Shown one piece after another: positions 45,960 through 54,971 of a stretch of 60,523 nt of DNA. The stretch comes from Methanotrichaceae archaeon (GTDB taxonomy: Archaea > Halobacteriota > Methanosarcinia > Methanotrichales > Methanotrichaceae), in assembly GCA_016927425.1 (NCBI GenBank), contig JAFGMR010000001.1, positions 1-60,523 of the forward strand, in the 5' to 3' direction. Every line of letters starts with the position of its first letter. Position 1 is the first letter of the stretch. Below the pieces are notes generated by a model. It had not been told where the DNA came from and searched no databases. It saw nothing but the letters and a program-made list of their open reading frames with translations. A program made the position numbers and the translations under genes.

Positions 45960-46462
45960 AGTGCCTATTCCTTAATAGCCTTTGTAGGCGTGCAGAAGGG
46001 ACTTGGTAGCCTATCGATCCTGCTGCAAAATAGCAGAAGTCCACCGAACAAGTGACTGAACAAGTGGAACGTCTTCTGGTCACGCTGATTAAGGATACCT
46101 ATTCAGCCTATGTACCCATGGTTCGTATGGACCTTTCGCGTCGCCCACCCGGAGCGGGTCTCCGCCTGCAACGGCGAGGCCCCGAGGGCGCCCTCGCCCC
46201 GAACCGCGATGGCGTGGCTGTTGTGAAGCCCGGCGGCGTGTCCTGCCCCCCCCCCTCCAAGGCCGCTTGCGATGGCGCCATGCGGCAATTCCCGCCGCCG
46301 CCAGCCGTGGATCGCGGCAGGCTATAGACGCGCCGCAGGCAATCCATGGAGGCGCCAGCGGGCAGCGGGGTGTGCTTCCCAGGCAGGCGGCGGGGATCGA
46401 TGGGGGAGGGCGGCTTGACTTCTCTCATTTTCATCTGCTCGGAGCGATTCCCTCCAGTCCCA
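45960..46462. other. 503-base gap without a supported gene
   Basis: The right half (46130-46400) is very GC-rich, with poly-C and palindromic runs. A plus-strand frame of 91 codons (46052-46327) is Pro/Arg-rich and reads like translated GC-rich noncoding DNA. I see no gene, repeat family or RNA here. It marks the edge between the defence island and the HxlR module. Confidence 0.25.
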
Positions 46463-46846
46463 TCACAGCACGCACTCGCTACAGTCCTTGCATTCGCACT
46501 CGATGTTAGTGATCTTCCACTTCAAAGCCCAGCGCTTTATATCCTTGATTATATCTACGATCTCCTGGCCGCTTTCCGTCAAGGCGTACTCGGTTCTGAC
46601 GGGAGATGAGCTCTCATCGACCCTCTTCTCGATCAGCCCTTCGCAATCGAGCTCCTTCAGCCTCGCAGAGAGGACCTTTGGTGTGATGCCGCCAAGGCAC
46701 CTTCCAAGCTCCGAGAAACGCCTTCTGTGCCCCTCCCCCTTGTACAGCTCCAAAAGGATCAAGAGTGTCCACTTCTTCGCTATGTACTTCACGGTCCTGT
46801 TGACGGTGCATCCTTCCTGCATGGTATCCTCGCAGAAACCCTCCAT
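46463..46846 (-). CDS. HxlR-type transcriptional regulator with C-terminal Cys cluster
   Basis: The product has 127 residues from the ATG at 46846. It is a winged-helix HxlR protein: GCTVNRTVKYIAKKWTLLIL, LGGITPKVLSARLKELDCEG and RTEYALTESGQ. Cys13 is at the position where redox-sensing HxlR members carry their sensor Cys. Unusually, the tail has four Cys (117, 119, 122, 125: CECKDCSEC), and Cys5 is also present, suggesting metal or Fe-S sensing. It is divergent from DUF166 and a siroheme-type reductase, which are its likely targets. Confidence 0.9.
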   Translation of the reverse strand: MEGFCEDTMQEGCTVNRTVKYIAKKWTLLILLELYKGEGHRRRFSELGRCLGGITPKVLSARLKELDCEGLIEKRVDESSSPVRTEYALTESGQEIVDIIKDIKRWALKWKITNIECECKDCSECVL

Positions 46847-46858
46847 TCTATATACGTT

Positions 46859-46875
46859 GGTATTAAAAGTATACC
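46859..46875. promoter_or_regulatory. Candidate HxlR operator/promoter
   Basis: GGTAT-TAAAAGT-ATACC is an inverted repeat in the 64-base gap between the divergent HxlR and DUF166 genes; TATATACG next to it may be the TATA box of hxlR. Autoregulation and control of the facing operon would fit. Confidence 0.4.
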
Positions 46876-46910
46876 ATGGGCGGCGGTGGACGTAGCCCAG
46901 GAGCAAAATT

Positions 46911-47717
46911 ATGAAGGTTGCGGTCCTCTACAACGGCGAGTTCGGGATCTCCCTCATCGGGAATCTGATCAACTTCTCGGGCTTTTGCATATCCTGCGGC
47001 GATGCTTGCACGCTGTGCAAGTCAGGCAAGTACAGCATGGCCGAGGACCTCGTCTCAATCATCGAGATGCCTGATCCAAAGACCCTCGACGACTTCATTG
47101 ACGACGTCGGCCCTTACATCCCGGCAGATATACCCAAGGCCGAGATCGCAATCGTCGTGGGCGTCCATCCCGACATAACCTTCGGCCTCCTTCCAGCCCT
47201 GTTGGAGAAGGGGTACAAAGGCATAATCGGAGGATCCGAGAATCCCGCGGATCTTCCCTTAGGAACGAGGCTTCAGCTCGAGGAGGAGGCTTCAAAGCTC
47301 GGAATGGAGGCTGCGTTTGCAAAGCCTTTCTGCGCCCTTCGGCCCGATCCCGAGAAGCCTAGCATAAAGGCCTTCATGGAGAAGGCCCGCTTCGGCGAGC
47401 CTGCAATCGAGATCCTTACGCAGAGGAGCCGGAAAGGGAAGAGGACGATCCTCGCCGCAAACGTGATCAGGAGCGCTCCCTGCGGATCGACCTGGTACGT
47501 CGCTAAGAGGATGGTGGGCCTTGAGACCGACCAAGAGGATCTGAGGGAGAGGATCTCAGAGGCACATCACGCATACCCCTGCACAGCAAGCATGGACCAG
47601 GACATCGAGCTCAAGGACACCATCCTTCACAAGGCTGGATACATCATACGCGAGGCTGTGGAGGACGCGATCTCCTGCGCAAGGGAGGTCGAGGCAGGGA
47701 ACTCCAGGGCGGATTAG
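46911..47717 (+). CDS. DUF166 family protein with N-terminal four-Cys cluster
   Basis: The 268-residue protein is archaeal DUF166: MKVAVLYNGEFGISLIGNLI, ISCGDACTLCKSGKYS, IPKAEIAIVVGVHPDI, and near the end VIRSAPCGSTWYVAKRM. Four Cys at 26, 29, 33 and 36 (C-x2-C-x3-C-x2-C), with further Cys at CGSTWY and YPCTAS, suggest Fe-S or zinc binding. Function unknown. It is followed 80 bases later by the reductase gene, on the same strand and probably under the same regulator. Confidence 0.82.
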   Translation: MKVAVLYNGEFGISLIGNLINFSGFCISCGDACTLCKSGKYSMAEDLVSIIEMPDPKTLDDFIDDVGPYIPADIPKAEIAIVVGVHPDITFGLLPALLEKGYKGIIGGSENPADLPLGTRLQLEEEASKLGMEAAFAKPFCALRPDPEKPSIKAFMEKARFGEPAIEILTQRSRKGKRTILAANVIRSAPCGSTWYVAKRMVGLETDQEDLRERISEAHHAYPCTASMDQDIELKDTILHKAGYIIREAVEDAISCAREVEAGNSRAD

Positions 47718-47797
47718 CCCTCTGGTTTGTGGATAAGGCATGCTCATATAAATCCTTTGAACATCATCATAACTAGAAAGAAGAGGAGCATGAGAAT

Positions 47798-48454
47798 ATG
47801 GTCAAAGACCTCATGGAAAAGGCGGCAATTCTCCAAAGGGACAAGGAGACCTATGCCATAGCACCCCATATAGCGGGCGGGATAATATCCCCGGCTGGAC
47901 TGAGGAGGATCGCCGAGGTGGCGGAGAAGTACAACGCTGCAGCCTTGAAGATAACCTCAGCCCAGAGGATAGCGATAGTAGGGCTTCTTCCCGAGGATCT
48001 GGACGGGGCCTGGGCAGACCTCGATATGAAGCCAGGCGCGGCAATAGGGCTATGCGTTAGAAGCGTCAAGATCTGCCCTGGAACGACCTTCTGCAAGAGG
48101 GGGTTGCAGGACTCGGTAGGCGTAGGCCTGAAGCTCGACGAGCTCTATCATGGGCTAGAGATGCCATCCAAGTTCAAGATCGGCGTCTCGGGCTGTCCGA
48201 ACTCCTGCGCCGAGCCCGCGGTCAAGGATCTTGGCCTCATGGGAACTGCCAAGGGCTGGACCGTCCTTGTGGGAGGAAACGCGGCCCGAAAGCCGAGGAT
48301 CGGCCAGAAGCTCGCCGAGGGCCTATCCGACGAGGAGGCCATGGCGCTCGTCGCAAAGGTGATCGGCTACTACAAGGTCAACGCCGAGAAGAAGCGACTC
48401 GGGGAGTTCATAGAGGATATCGGCTTCGAGGCGTTCAAGAAGGCCGTCCTCTAA
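47798..48454 (+). CDS. Small siroheme/4Fe-4S nitrite-sulfite reductase-like protein
   Basis: The 218-residue protein has one ferredoxin-like half domain (about 1-80) and one siroheme-Fe4S half domain. The cluster motif is C-x5-C (93, 99) plus C-x3-C (133, 137; GVSGCPNSCAEP), as in assimilatory and dissimilatory sulfite reductases. It is about half the size of classical enzymes, which have a duplicated architecture, so it matches the small Dsr-like proteins of methanogens. The substrate (sulfite, nitrite or something else) is not proven. A ribosome site GAGGAG-like sequence precedes the ATG. Confidence 0.85.
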   Translation: MVKDLMEKAAILQRDKETYAIAPHIAGGIISPAGLRRIAEVAEKYNAAALKITSAQRIAIVGLLPEDLDGAWADLDMKPGAAIGLCVRSVKICPGTTFCKRGLQDSVGVGLKLDELYHGLEMPSKFKIGVSGCPNSCAEPAVKDLGLMGTAKGWTVLVGGNAARKPRIGQKLAEGLSDEEAMALVAKVIGYYKVNAEKKRLGEFIEDIGFEAFKKAVL

Positions 48455-48566
48455 GAGGGGGATGAAGGGATCGTCCAAGGCGAGACCATCACCCGTTATA
48501 TCTCTTAAAAGTATTGAATTTAGAGTATATAATTTTCGAATAGAATACGACGATGGGGTAAGAAGA

Positions 48567-50288
48567 ATGGGAAAAGATAAGGGATCGGGGAGGATCGTGG
48601 CCGTTGCGATTATCTCTGCTCTGATGCTTTTAGCGATGCCTGTTTGGGCCAATTCCGGACTTCCGGGTGGCTATGCCAAGATTAAGGACTGGGATCAAGC
48701 ACATGAGGCGTTTAGTTTTTCATTTGGGGAGGTTAAAACAGATGATGGGGACTTCTTCATTGCAGCAGATCGAATTCACGTTTTCGATTCACCTGGAATA
48801 ATTGATATGGGGGATATACCTCTTGCAGATCTAAAAGAGGTGCCGGAATACGGATTCCAGGAAACTGCAATGCCAATTGAAGGACACTCCTACTTTATTA
48901 GATCACACGGAAAGTATGGAAAGATTCACATTGAAGACATATTCCGTCCTGAAGATTATGAATGGATTTCCGTTACTGAATATGAGATCGAGTGGGTCTA
49001 TCAGCCAGATGGATCGAGAAGCTTTGGAGCAAGCGATGCTCCTAGTGAACCAGCTCTCCTGGGGCAGACTGGGACCGAGGGAGAGGATGAATGTCCAGAG
49101 GATGCTCAAGAGGCGTATCAACAGTACATGACAGCTTACAACAAGCTCACCTCCTTGATGGCTGAAGGCAAAGGGGGTACGCCAGAAGGGCAGCAAGCAT
49201 ATCAAGAGTTCGCGAAGGCCAAGACCTGCTACGAGAGCAGGATCTCGGAAACAGAGCCACCATTTACAGCCACTTCAACGCCTCAGCAGACTGGCTGCGC
49301 TCAGTTCGAGGTTCCACCTGCGGGCGAATGGGCAAGCGAGTCATGGTTCAATACCAATATCAGAGTGACGTCAAGACAGACGATTTCCATTACAGCCTCG
49401 GGAAGGGTCCAACCAAGCACCAGCCGGGACTTATTTTGTGGACCCGACGGGACTTTCGCGGTTGACTATTGGCTAACTGGTTACTCATTCCGCCCCGAAT
49501 GGGGGCACGCTGCGCTGATCGCAAGAATCGGTGCATCAGGCACTCCGATCTTCATTGGCACCAGTACCACTTTCACCGCCCCTGCCGGGGGCGAGCTTTG
49601 GCTCGGCGTTAATGACATCGATACTGGGAATAATTTCGGCAAATTTGTCGCCCAAGTGTGTCTGGGACAATCCTATACATCAACTGATGGCGAGCAACAA
49701 CGGCTGTACCCTGTGGCTGATGGGGAAGTATATGCTTACTCGTACCGAAACTGGAACTGGGCAAACTCTGGCCTGTGCGAGACTATGGGCGCCGGCTGGC
49801 ACCCGACGGGTGGAGAGAAGCGCGCGTACTTGAGATTTGACCTGCCGGCCGGTCTTGATATCAGCCGCGCCCTTCTCAAGCTCTACCAGTACCACAGCGC
49901 AGGGCCGGTCCACAGCCTCGGCGTCTACAGAGTAACCAGTCCGTGGAATGAGGGCACCGACACATATCACTCGGGAGAAGTGGAAGAGACAGCAGCACCT
50001 GGCGAGCTGTGCTGGATGCAACAACCGTCTTTCGACCCCGTGCCTGTAGCGATATTCACTTCAGCAACTGCGACGCCGGCATACGTGGAAGTAGACATCA
50101 CGCCGCTCGTACAGCAGTGGCAAGGCGGAGTTCCCAACTATGGCCTGGTGGTCAAGACAGCCAATGAGCATCCAACAGCGAGCGATCCTGAGGCCAGGTC
50201 CGGGTTCTATACAAGAGAGCGTCCCGACCAGGCAAACCGCCCGGTACTGGAGCTATCGCTCGCGCCAGCAACGTCTGTGTCACGATAA
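48567..50288 (+). CDS. Secreted surface protein with C-terminal DNRLRE domain
   Basis: The product has 573 residues from the ATG at 48567 (MGKDKGSGRIVAVAIISALM). The N-terminus is a signal peptide. Residues about 25-180 form an unassigned domain, then a helical, Gln/Glu-rich segment (EDAQEAYQQYMTAYNKL). The C-terminal 200 residues are a DNRLRE domain, with AYLRFDLPAGLDISRALLKLY and VEVDITPLVQQWQGGVPNYG, as in methanogen disaggregatase-related surface proteins. An adhesive or wall-associated role is inferred. It faces the next large surface gene tail to tail. Confidence 0.8.
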   Translation: MGKDKGSGRIVAVAIISALMLLAMPVWANSGLPGGYAKIKDWDQAHEAFSFSFGEVKTDDGDFFIAADRIHVFDSPGIIDMGDIPLADLKEVPEYGFQETAMPIEGHSYFIRSHGKYGKIHIEDIFRPEDYEWISVTEYEIEWVYQPDGSRSFGASDAPSEPALLGQTGTEGEDECPEDAQEAYQQYMTAYNKLTSLMAEGKGGTPEGQQAYQEFAKAKTCYESRISETEPPFTATSTPQQTGCAQFEVPPAGEWASESWFNTNIRVTSRQTISITASGRVQPSTSRDLFCGPDGTFAVDYWLTGYSFRPEWGHAALIARIGASGTPIFIGTSTTFTAPAGGELWLGVNDIDTGNNFGKFVAQVCLGQSYTSTDGEQQRLYPVADGEVYAYSYRNWNWANSGLCETMGAGWHPTGGEKRAYLRFDLPAGLDISRALLKLYQYHSAGPVHSLGVYRVTSPWNEGTDTYHSGEVEETAAPGELCWMQQPSFDPVPVAIFTSATATPAYVEVDITPLVQQWQGGVPNYGLVVKTANEHPTASDPEARSGFYTRERPDQANRPVLELSLAPATSVSR

Positions 50289-50410
50289 GGGACGGAATTG
50301 TGAAGACGAATATATTCCGATGAGATAGAAACGGGACCTGCGATTGGAAAGGCATCTGGGAAACGGATTAGTGCGGGAAAAAGGACGGGCAAAAATGGAT
50401 GAAGACGTGG

Positions 50411-50447
50411 ATAAAATAAAAAAATCCACGCCATTTTTTTATTTTAT
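50411..50447. terminator. Perfect 15-bp AT inverted repeat, bidirectional terminator candidate
   Basis: ATAAAATAAAAAAAT (50411-50425), loop CCACGCC, then the exact reverse complement (50433-50447). It lies between two convergent genes ending at 50288 and 50484. Either strand carries a run of seven T, so it would serve transcription from both sides. Confidence 0.6.
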
Positions 50448-50483
50448 ACTAATCGTTGTGATCTCATTGTTGTACGTTGGATG

Positions 50484-53351
50484 TCATAGTGCACCAATAT
50501 TGCAGACTCGCACTCGACCACTCCATTCCAAATCGTCAACCTCTCCCTTGCCGATAGCATAGTTGGGGGAAGCATCAAAGGAGAAGATATAGCTTGAGTG
50601 GTAGCCGTGGTCAGGGGCAGTTACTATGAGTCGGTATATGTAGGGACCTATCAATCCGGATCCCAAATTGCCGGGGACTTCATCTGCCGCAAGCCTTGTT
50701 GCTAATTCTCTCGATGTGATCTCTTCTGTCTCAAACTGGGCTCTGTCGCCCCAGTTTGGCTCTGTAGTTTGCGGATTTAAATCATCTGGACAAGGACGCA
50801 ACGACATATGCCGCAATGGGGATTCGAAAGAGAGCCACAGATACATATAGGCCGTTCCGCCATACATATTATTGGTGTAGCCGAATACCTCGTTTGCGCC
50901 GGCGAAGACGGAGCTAAGATCAGTCCATGCACCTGTATTGAAGTAAATGCAGTTGACGACGTTTGCTGACGTTGACGTTGGTATTTCTTCCCAAGCAAGA
51001 CCTATGGGACTTGGACCGGGCGATCCAAAGGACATCAGCACCTTGCCGGTATTATCCAACTGATAGATCATATCATCCCCGGCATCGGCAATCCAGAGAT
51101 GAGCGCCGTCCCAGGCAAGCCCGCTCGAGCCCGGACCGGGCGCGGTGAAATGACTCAGGATGGAACCTGTTGTATCCAGCCGATAGATCTCATTGCATTG
51201 CTCTATAAATAATCCAATAGAGGCAGCCGTATAATCTCTCACATACCATAGAGAGGCACCATCCCAGGCCAGATCTCCTGAGTATGAATCGTCTTGCGGT
51301 GCTTCAAAGGACGCAATCACATTCCCTGACGTGTCCAGTTTGAATATCCTATTTCTAAAGCCCATTCCCCAACCATCGTCGGTACACCAGAGATAGGTAC
51401 CATCCCAAGCAAGGCCACCGCCGGCATACGTGGGATTGATGTATCCCGGGGCATTGATAAAGCCAATAACGGTACCATCCGTATCCAGCCTGTATATTTT
51501 GCCGTCTGCCTTATCCAGATTCCACAAGTGCATTCCGTCCCATGCAAGACCTGAAGGCACGCTCCCTGGAGAGTCAAACGATGCTAATACATTCCCCGAT
51601 CTGTCTAACTTGTATATTTTATCCGCAGTGAAGTCCGAGAGCCAGAGACTGCCTGTTGTCGACGGCTCCTGCAATGGTGTCAAGGTCGTCGACGGCTCCT
51701 GCAATGGTGTCAAGGTCGTCGACGGCTCTTGCAATGGTGTCAAGGTCGTCGACGGCTCTTGCGATGGTGTCGAGGTCGTCGAAGGCGTACTTGTCAACCA
51801 TGGTTTGTACTTAATGAAGTCGCTGACGTTGTCCCCCCTGCCTTCGGGATTGTACCAGCCTCCAGCCTCACGATCGTCGGAATCGTCCAGAGGACCAGAG
51901 ACATCGCCCCACCAATTATCGGTCATGTCAATAATGACATCGCTGTTCTCATTGGAGGCACCATAATCAATGTTATTCACAATGATGTTTCCTGAAATGG
52001 TGAGTGGCGATTTTACATTAAATGTCATACCGATGTTATTCTCTGTGAAGGTACAGCCCGTAATAGAGGGATGAGCATTTTCTTCTAAATATAATCCTGA
52101 GACATTGCTCCACCTGAAGAGAGAATCTGTTATGCGGGGCGCACCTCCATAAACCGAGATCATTCCAGGAAGGTAGCCGGGATTAGGATACGTGGACACC
52201 CACTCAGAACCACCATATTCAAAGACTGCATGCTGAATGATCGAATCAGAAGCCCTGGAATCAGCTTCAAAGACAACGCCGCCCCACTGACCCCCATTCT
52301 TCATATCAGGATCGACAGCGCTGGTAAACACGACAGGTTCATCGGCGGTGCCCAAGACCTTCAGCGCTGCATTTTTGCTCACTGAGATCTGATCATGAAA
52401 GATCCCTTCAGAGGCACCATGGCTGGTAACATGACCCTGAACCACCACCCCTGCATCAATGGTCAGAGTCACAGGGGTAGTCTCGTTGAATATCCTGATC
52501 CCTAAACAATTACCAAGATCATAAGGAGCAACTCTGCCATTATCCATGACACCTGGAACGTCCAGCGTGCCACTGTGGGTGATGGGCTGCTGACGATTAC
52601 GACCATACAAACCTATGTTGAAACCTATTACCTGGTCATTAGCAAAGGAGTTATTGGCAAGATGCGGAATACTGTCGTCCAACATAATGGCATATTCGCT
52701 GTTGTTCTCGAACCTACAATACTCAATGGTGGGCGTGGCACCGTCCTTTATGTATATCCCATTAGCATCTATAAATCGGAAATGTGTAGAGCTGATCCGA
52801 GGCGTTCCACCCTCGATCGATATTGCTGCATTGGTGAATCCTGAATATTCAATTATGGCATTCTGAATTACCGTCTCAGAAGCCCTCGAGTCTGCGGCAA
52901 TCACTATGCTAGACCAGTCACCAGCATTCCTCTCATCGCTGGCGCTGGTAAACACAACGGGATTAAGGGCACTTCCCAAGACCTTAAGGGCACCGTTCTT
53001 ACCCACAGTGATGCCACCGTGATGAGTTGGATTAATGCCCCATGGATCGCCCCTATAGCTTCGAGCTCTAACCTCCACGCCTGCTTCTATGGTCAGAGTA
53101 GCCGACCTGTCGTCATTATGGATTGTGATCGCCATGCCATCTAAAATGTAAGGGCTTCCCCCAAGCGTCCATCTGGTGTCTTCGGTAATGTCTCCATTCA
53201 CAACCGTGCCTTTCCCAGCAGCCGTAGCAGGCAGGGCATTCAGTGCCAACATCACAAAAACCGAGATGAGCATAATTACAGCTACGAAAGGGATCTTTGA
53301 AATCACTCTTGGTTTCTTGTCCACGTTATTGCGATTTATTCCTTTGGACAT
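50484..53351 (-). CDS. Large secreted beta-helix/beta-propeller surface protein
   Basis: The product has 955 residues from the ATG at 53351, which has an AAGGTGG ribosome site. A signal segment (IPFVAVIMLISVFVMLALNA) is followed by two right-handed beta-helix blocks (to about residue 500) with repeated NGALKVLGSALNPVVFTSA-type units. A Thr/Pro linker made of four near-identical 10-residue repeats comes next, then about five propeller blades of the pattern GLAWDGxxLWxxD...IYxLDxxGxVxxxF (NHL/Vgb-like). A C-terminal domain of some 150 residues is unassigned. It is likely cell-surface exposed; no catalytic residues seen. Confidence 0.8.
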   Translation of the reverse strand: MSKGINRNNVDKKPRVISKIPFVAVIMLISVFVMLALNALPATAAGKGTVVNGDITEDTRWTLGGSPYILDGMAITIHNDDRSATLTIEAGVEVRARSYRGDPWGINPTHHGGITVGKNGALKVLGSALNPVVFTSASDERNAGDWSSIVIAADSRASETVIQNAIIEYSGFTNAAISIEGGTPRISSTHFRFIDANGIYIKDGATPTIEYCRFENNSEYAIMLDDSIPHLANNSFANDQVIGFNIGLYGRNRQQPITHSGTLDVPGVMDNGRVAPYDLGNCLGIRIFNETTPVTLTIDAGVVVQGHVTSHGASEGIFHDQISVSKNAALKVLGTADEPVVFTSAVDPDMKNGGQWGGVVFEADSRASDSIIQHAVFEYGGSEWVSTYPNPGYLPGMISVYGGAPRITDSLFRWSNVSGLYLEENAHPSITGCTFTENNIGMTFNVKSPLTISGNIIVNNIDYGASNENSDVIIDMTDNWWGDVSGPLDDSDDREAGGWYNPEGRGDNVSDFIKYKPWLTSTPSTTSTPSQEPSTTLTPLQEPSTTLTPLQEPSTTLTPLQEPSTTGSLWLSDFTADKIYKLDRSGNVLASFDSPGSVPSGLAWDGMHLWNLDKADGKIYRLDTDGTVIGFINAPGYINPTYAGGGLAWDGTYLWCTDDGWGMGFRNRIFKLDTSGNVIASFEAPQDDSYSGDLAWDGASLWYVRDYTAASIGLFIEQCNEIYRLDTTGSILSHFTAPGPGSSGLAWDGAHLWIADAGDDMIYQLDNTGKVLMSFGSPGPSPIGLAWEEIPTSTSANVVNCIYFNTGAWTDLSSVFAGANEVFGYTNNMYGGTAYMYLWLSFESPLRHMSLRPCPDDLNPQTTEPNWGDRAQFETEEITSRELATRLAADEVPGNLGSGLIGPYIYRLIVTAPDHGYHSSYIFSFDASPNYAIGKGEVDDLEWSGRVRVCNIGAL
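51661..51780. repeat. Four 30-bp tandem repeats coding the Thr/Pro linker
   Basis: Units begin at 51661, 51691, 51721 and 51751 with GACGGCTCCTGCAATGG or close variants. The length is a multiple of three, so copy number can change without breaking the frame; each unit encodes ten residues of the type LTPLQEPSTT. The fourth unit has diverged most. Confidence 0.9.
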
Positions 53352-53688
53352 TTTTTCCACCTTCTCCCACAAAGTTCCGACCGTTGGCTAGCAATTATCG
53401 ACATATTGACGCAGAAAATATGCAATATGCCATGTTTTATAAATACTACTATCTCATTTTATCCTTGCATAATTGCTTTACATCAATCCTTAATATACCT
53501 TACGAGGATTTCGAAGTTCCGATCTGACACCTGTGTAGAAGGATGGATCGAAGACGCCGAGCAATCATGAAGGTCTCGTTTGATCAGCAGCTCAATATTT
53601 CCGAGGACAAAACAAGTACGCAAAACCACGTCACATAGGAGAAGGGATGTAGGGAGGTCTGGAGATATGGGGCATCAAGAAGGAATGC

Positions 53689-53707
53689 AGGGCCCCCATG
53701 GGGCCCT
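53689..53707. repeat. GC-rich hairpin AGGGCCCC-CAT-GGGGCCCT
   Basis: A perfect 8-base stem with a 3-base loop in the 800-base gap 53352-54173. Just beside it the minus strand reads VINGEHRFEGAVKQKYSERI and ERAAREVTF before a stop (about 53715-53805), a protein-like tail without a start, cut off by repeat A. It may be the terminator of a lost gene. Confidence 0.4.
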
Positions 53708-53820
53708 CAAAAGGTTACCTCTCTTGCGGCCCTCTCGATCCTCTCGGAGTACTTCTGCTTGACCGCGCCCTCAAACCTGTGTTCCCCATTGATTACACAC
53801 AAGTGGGGATAAATGGGCCG

Positions 53821-53916
53821 ATTGGTGCTGGTTATCGCTATTAGCCTATATGCCTAATTAGACACAACTGATCGCTATGCTCCGGTCCTATGTGCCTCAA
53901 TGAGTGGGAGGTCAGG
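53821..53916. repeat. Dispersed intergenic repeat A, copy 2
   Basis: The reverse complement matches 17319-17412 at about 70%, sharing GACCTC-CACTC, GGCACATAGG, GTCTAA-TAGGCA and GCGATAA-CAGCA. It lies in the gene-free gap 53352-54173. No terminal gene is carried. Confidence 0.5.
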
Positions 53917-54153
53917 CTCAAAGTCCCCGATGGCCTCAGGTCGTGAAAATGGAAAGTGACGTTTCTCAGATAAAGACGAAGGTAGACCCCTAGATCCGGC
54001 CTTTGGGACTACTCGCTATTCTCGAATGGAAGGAGATGCACGATGGACCGGGCTGAGAAATAAGCTATACGCTCAACAATGCGTACCCCACCATATCAGA
54101 TGCACTTTGCAGACCCCCATCATCCCCAGGCCGACAAGAACCTCGAAGAGATA

Positions 54154-54174
54154 AGGGGCGAATCCTTTGCCCCT
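54154..54174 (-). terminator. Hairpin at the pheA stop codon, possible terminator
   Basis: AGGGGC and GCCCCT frame a 9-base loop immediately at the 3' end of the prephenate dehydratase gene. The stem is short and only weakly followed by T on the minus strand, so the assignment is tentative. Confidence 0.25.
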
Positions 54175-54971
54175 CAGGCCCGGCGATATGATCCCAGCAC
54201 CTTGACCATCGACGATTCCCGGCGTACCTCGTCCAGAGCTGCCTTCACATGTGGGTCGTCCTTATGCCCCTCCAGATCGATGAAGAAGTAATAGTCCCCA
54301 AGCCCGAGCCTGCTCGGCCTCGACTCGATCCTAGTTAGGTTGATCTCCTTAAGCGCTCCAAGCATTGAGTATAGGGCGCCGGGGCGATCCCTCTCCAGAT
54401 GGACAACCAAGGATGTCTTGTCCCTTCCAGTTGGTGCCGGCCCATCTAGGCCCACAAAGGCGAAGCGTGTCATGTTATTTGGCGAGTCCTGGATGTCGCG
54501 TTCGATTACATTGAGGTTGTACCTAGTTGCAGCATCCTCGCCGGCGATTGCTGCCATCTCCTGGAACTCCTGGGCAAGCTTTGCCGCGTGGCTGGTCGAC
54601 CCCGTGCTCCTAAGCTCCGCTTTGGGATACTTCCTTCGCAGGTACTGCCTGCACTGGGCGAGGCCCTGCGGATGAGAGAGCACGATCTTGATCCCGGAAG
54701 GCTCTCCCTTTCCAAGGAGGCAGTGGCGAATGGGCTCGATTGCCTCCCCCACGATCTGCACCCGAGAGCTGATCAGAAGGTCCATGGAAGGCCCAACCCC
54801 GCCCTCCAGGCTGTTCTCCAGGGGGATGACACCAATCTCTGCATCCCCCCTCTCCACAGCGAGGACGATCTCCTCGAAGCCGGGAAGGTAGAGAGGCGAG
54901 CAGCCAGGATGGGACCTCCTCGCCGCCTTCTCCGAGTAGCTGCCCTCAGGCCCCAGAACGGCGATTTTCAA
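54174..54971 (-). CDS. pheA: Prephenate dehydratase
   Basis: The 265-residue enzyme converts prephenate to phenylpyruvate, the phenylalanine branch. MKIAVLGPEGSYSEKAA, VIPLENSLEGGVG and the catalytic NNMTRFAFVG are present in the N-terminal domain. The C-terminal ACT domain has LTRIESRPSRLGLGDYYFF, the allosteric phenylalanine-binding ESRP. It has no fused chorismate mutase; that enzyme is encoded at 26,956. It overlaps the HMG-CoA reductase gene by four bases, an unusual functional pairing. Confidence 0.95.
   Translation of the reverse strand: MKIAVLGPEGSYSEKAARRSHPGCSPLYLPGFEEIVLAVERGDAEIGVIPLENSLEGGVGPSMDLLISSRVQIVGEAIEPIRHCLLGKGEPSGIKIVLSHPQGLAQCRQYLRRKYPKAELRSTGSTSHAAKLAQEFQEMAAIAGEDAATRYNLNVIERDIQDSPNNMTRFAFVGLDGPAPTGRDKTSLVVHLERDRPGALYSMLGALKEINLTRIESRPSRLGLGDYYFFIDLEGHKDDPHVKAALDEVRRESSMVKVLGSYRRA

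Noticed and set aside
46052-46327. 91-codon plus-strand frame after the defence island
   Set aside because: Pro/Arg/Ala composition mirrors GC-rich noncoding DNA, and no ribosome site or domain is seen.
50344-50562. 72-codon plus-strand frame with a hydrophobic stretch
   Set aside because: Its hydrophobic part is encoded by the AT-rich inverted repeat and it runs into the convergent gene; more likely terminator sequence.
51661-51780. CRISPR-like array of 30-bp units
   Set aside because: No spacers; units are directly adjacent and code an in-frame linker.
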